From the NCBI GenBank assembly GCA_022826665.1, contig JAJDUK010000052.1, positions 1 through 33,195 of the forward strand: a stretch of 33,195 bases of DNA, in the 5' to 3' direction. Each line of letters starts with the position of its first letter. Position 1 is the stretch's first letter. Source of the DNA: Alphaproteobacteria bacterium. Its GTDB lineage: Bacteria; Pseudomonadota; Alphaproteobacteria; UBA828. This document shows, piece after piece, positions 32,293 through 33,195 of the stretch. A model generated the notes under the pieces. That model had not been told where the DNA came from. It did not search any database and saw nothing but the letters and a program-made list of their open reading frames with translations. A program made the position numbers and the translations under genes.

Positions 32293-33195
32293 TCACAATC
32301 CAAGGTCCATGCCTCCCTTGCCGCGCTCCCGCGCCGGTGCTTCGGCTTCCTTCGCGGGTGCCTTCGACGGCGTTCGTTCCGCCCCGCGGTCCTTCGTCAC
32401 GCCCTCGCCGGCCCCGCGTTCCTGCCCGGCGTCGCGGCTTCGTGTCATGTCCGCGGCTCTGTCCGGCGCCTTGCGGGCCGTCTCGCCGATGCCTTCGAGC
32501 GCCGCGATGCGCTCGCCGGTGACGGCCTGGAGCTGCGCCTTGAGGTCGGCCGCGTCGTCGGTGACCAGCTCGGCGCGGTCCCGCGCCCGGCTGATCTCGA
32601 CGTAGAAGCTCTTCTGCGTGGTCAGGTGCTTGTGCCGCGCTTCCATCGCGGCGATCACGTTGTCCACCGTACGGCCCTGAAACGCGTGCACGGTGGACGC
32701 CCAGGCGTGGTCGAGGTGGCGCAACTGCGGATCGCCCGTGCCGAGATCCAGCGTCTTCCCGTCCTCCAGCCGGAACGTCACCCGTCCGTCCTTCACGGCG
32801 ATCACGTCCGCCGTGCGGCTGTTGACAAGGCCGAGGCCGGCGTCGTTGCGCGTCCAGCGGACGCGGTCGCCGGCCCTGAGCTCGATGTCCTCGCGGCGGT
32901 AGACCTCGCTGCCGCCCCGTCGCCCTCCGATCTCGTCGGGCTTCCAGGCGACGGCGCCGCCGTGGCGATCGTCGAGCAGGACCTCGTGGTTCGCGCGGTC
33001 GACGCCCGTGACCGTGAGCTCGTCGCCCTTCCCGACGCCGATCCGTTTGTAGGGACGGTGGAACGCCACCACGTCGCCGGCCGCGTAGTTGGCGGCGAGC
33101 GCCTTCTCAGGCCCGGTGTAGCCCTTCGAGACCAGCCGCTCGGACTGCATGGCGGGGCCTCGGATGCGCCCCTCGCGGGCGAGGCGCTCGCGGAT
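32293..33195 (-). CDS. TraI/TrwC-type conjugative relaxase-helicase, C-terminal part
   Basis: The last 300 residues of a protein that enters from the right edge with no start in the window. It has the 1B/2B-type strands of RecD-like helicases (YAAGDVVAFHRPYKRIGVGKG, ELRAGDRVRWTRND, VIAVKDGRVTFRLEDG). Helicase motif V is STVHAFQGRTVDNVI and motif VI is SFYVEISRARDRAELVTD. A charged, Pro/Ala/Glu-rich tail ends it. MobF relaxases nick the origin of transfer with an N-terminal domain (not in the window) and unwind with this one. It shows that the right part belongs to a conjugative or mobilisable element. Confidence 0.88.
   Translation of the reverse strand: MRERLAREGRIRGPAMQSERLVSKGYTGPEKALAANYAAGDVVAFHRPYKRIGVGKGDELTVTGVDRANHEVLLDDRHGGAVAWKPDEIGGRRGGSEVYRREDIELRAGDRVRWTRNDAGLGLVNSRTADVIAVKDGRVTFRLEDGKTLDLGTGDPQLRHLDHAWASTVHAFQGRTVDNVIAAMEARHKHLTTQKSFYVEISRARDRAELVTDDAADLKAQLQAVTGERIAALEGIGETARKAPDRAADMTRSRDAGQERGAGEGVTKDRGAERTPSKAPAKEAEAPARERGKGGMDLGL

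Noticed and set aside
1-33195. tRNA or rRNA gene, especially as integration target beside the integrases
   Set aside because: No tRNA-like cloverleaf or rRNA sequence was recognised by reading.

Overview
The window is GC-rich DNA with alphaproteobacterial-type genes (family-5 ABC transporter operon, TraA/TrwC-like relaxase, toprim primase-like proteins, DUF2493 proteins). Genus and replicon cannot be decided from the sequence. It splits into two parts at about 11.75 kb.

Left part (1-11.7 kb), ordinary metabolic DNA. A partial arginase/agmatinase-family gene runs off the left edge. A decayed IS66 transposase follows. Then comes one long minus-strand operon read from 11378 down to 1870: two ATP-binding proteins, a substrate-binding protein, two permeases (a complete dipeptide/oligopeptide-class importer), a protein made of three fused RidA-like domains, a NodB-type deacetylase and a metal-dependent amidohydrolase. 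Together these suggest import and hydrolytic breakdown of a nitrogen compound with C-N or amide bonds; the substrate is unknown. Divergent from the operon is the N-terminal stub of a second amidohydrolase, cut off near 11.75 kb.

Right part (11.8-33.2 kb), a mobile element. It carries two ribbon-helix-helix proteins, two colinear but oppositely oriented paralogous cassettes built on SSB, a toprim protein and a DUF2493/SLOG protein, a four-zinc-ribbon protein, a large RpoD-like sigma factor, a Phd/PIN toxin-antitoxin pair, a SEC-C protein, two tandem tyrosine recombinases and the C-terminal part of a TrwC/TraI-type relaxase-helicase at the right edge. The minus-strand cassette (16.75 to 13.27 kb) is SSB, toprim, a 78-residue protein and DUF2493. 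The plus-strand cassette (25.0 to 30.06 kb) is a 5'-truncated SSB, an AlkB-like dioxygenase, toprim, a DUF4326-NADAR fusion, an unknown acidic protein and DUF2493. Clear intrinsic terminators bound the cassettes.

The strongest points for follow-up are the AlkB/NADAR/SLOG cassette as a possible nucleotide or ADP-ribose based conflict module, the short leader ORFs that overlap both toprim start codons, the large nested inverted repeat at 14.3-14.5 kb, a repeated non-coding element with three copies in 28.6-31.1 kb, the integrase pair abutting a beheaded ssb, the mobile sigma factor, and the triple RidA fusion.
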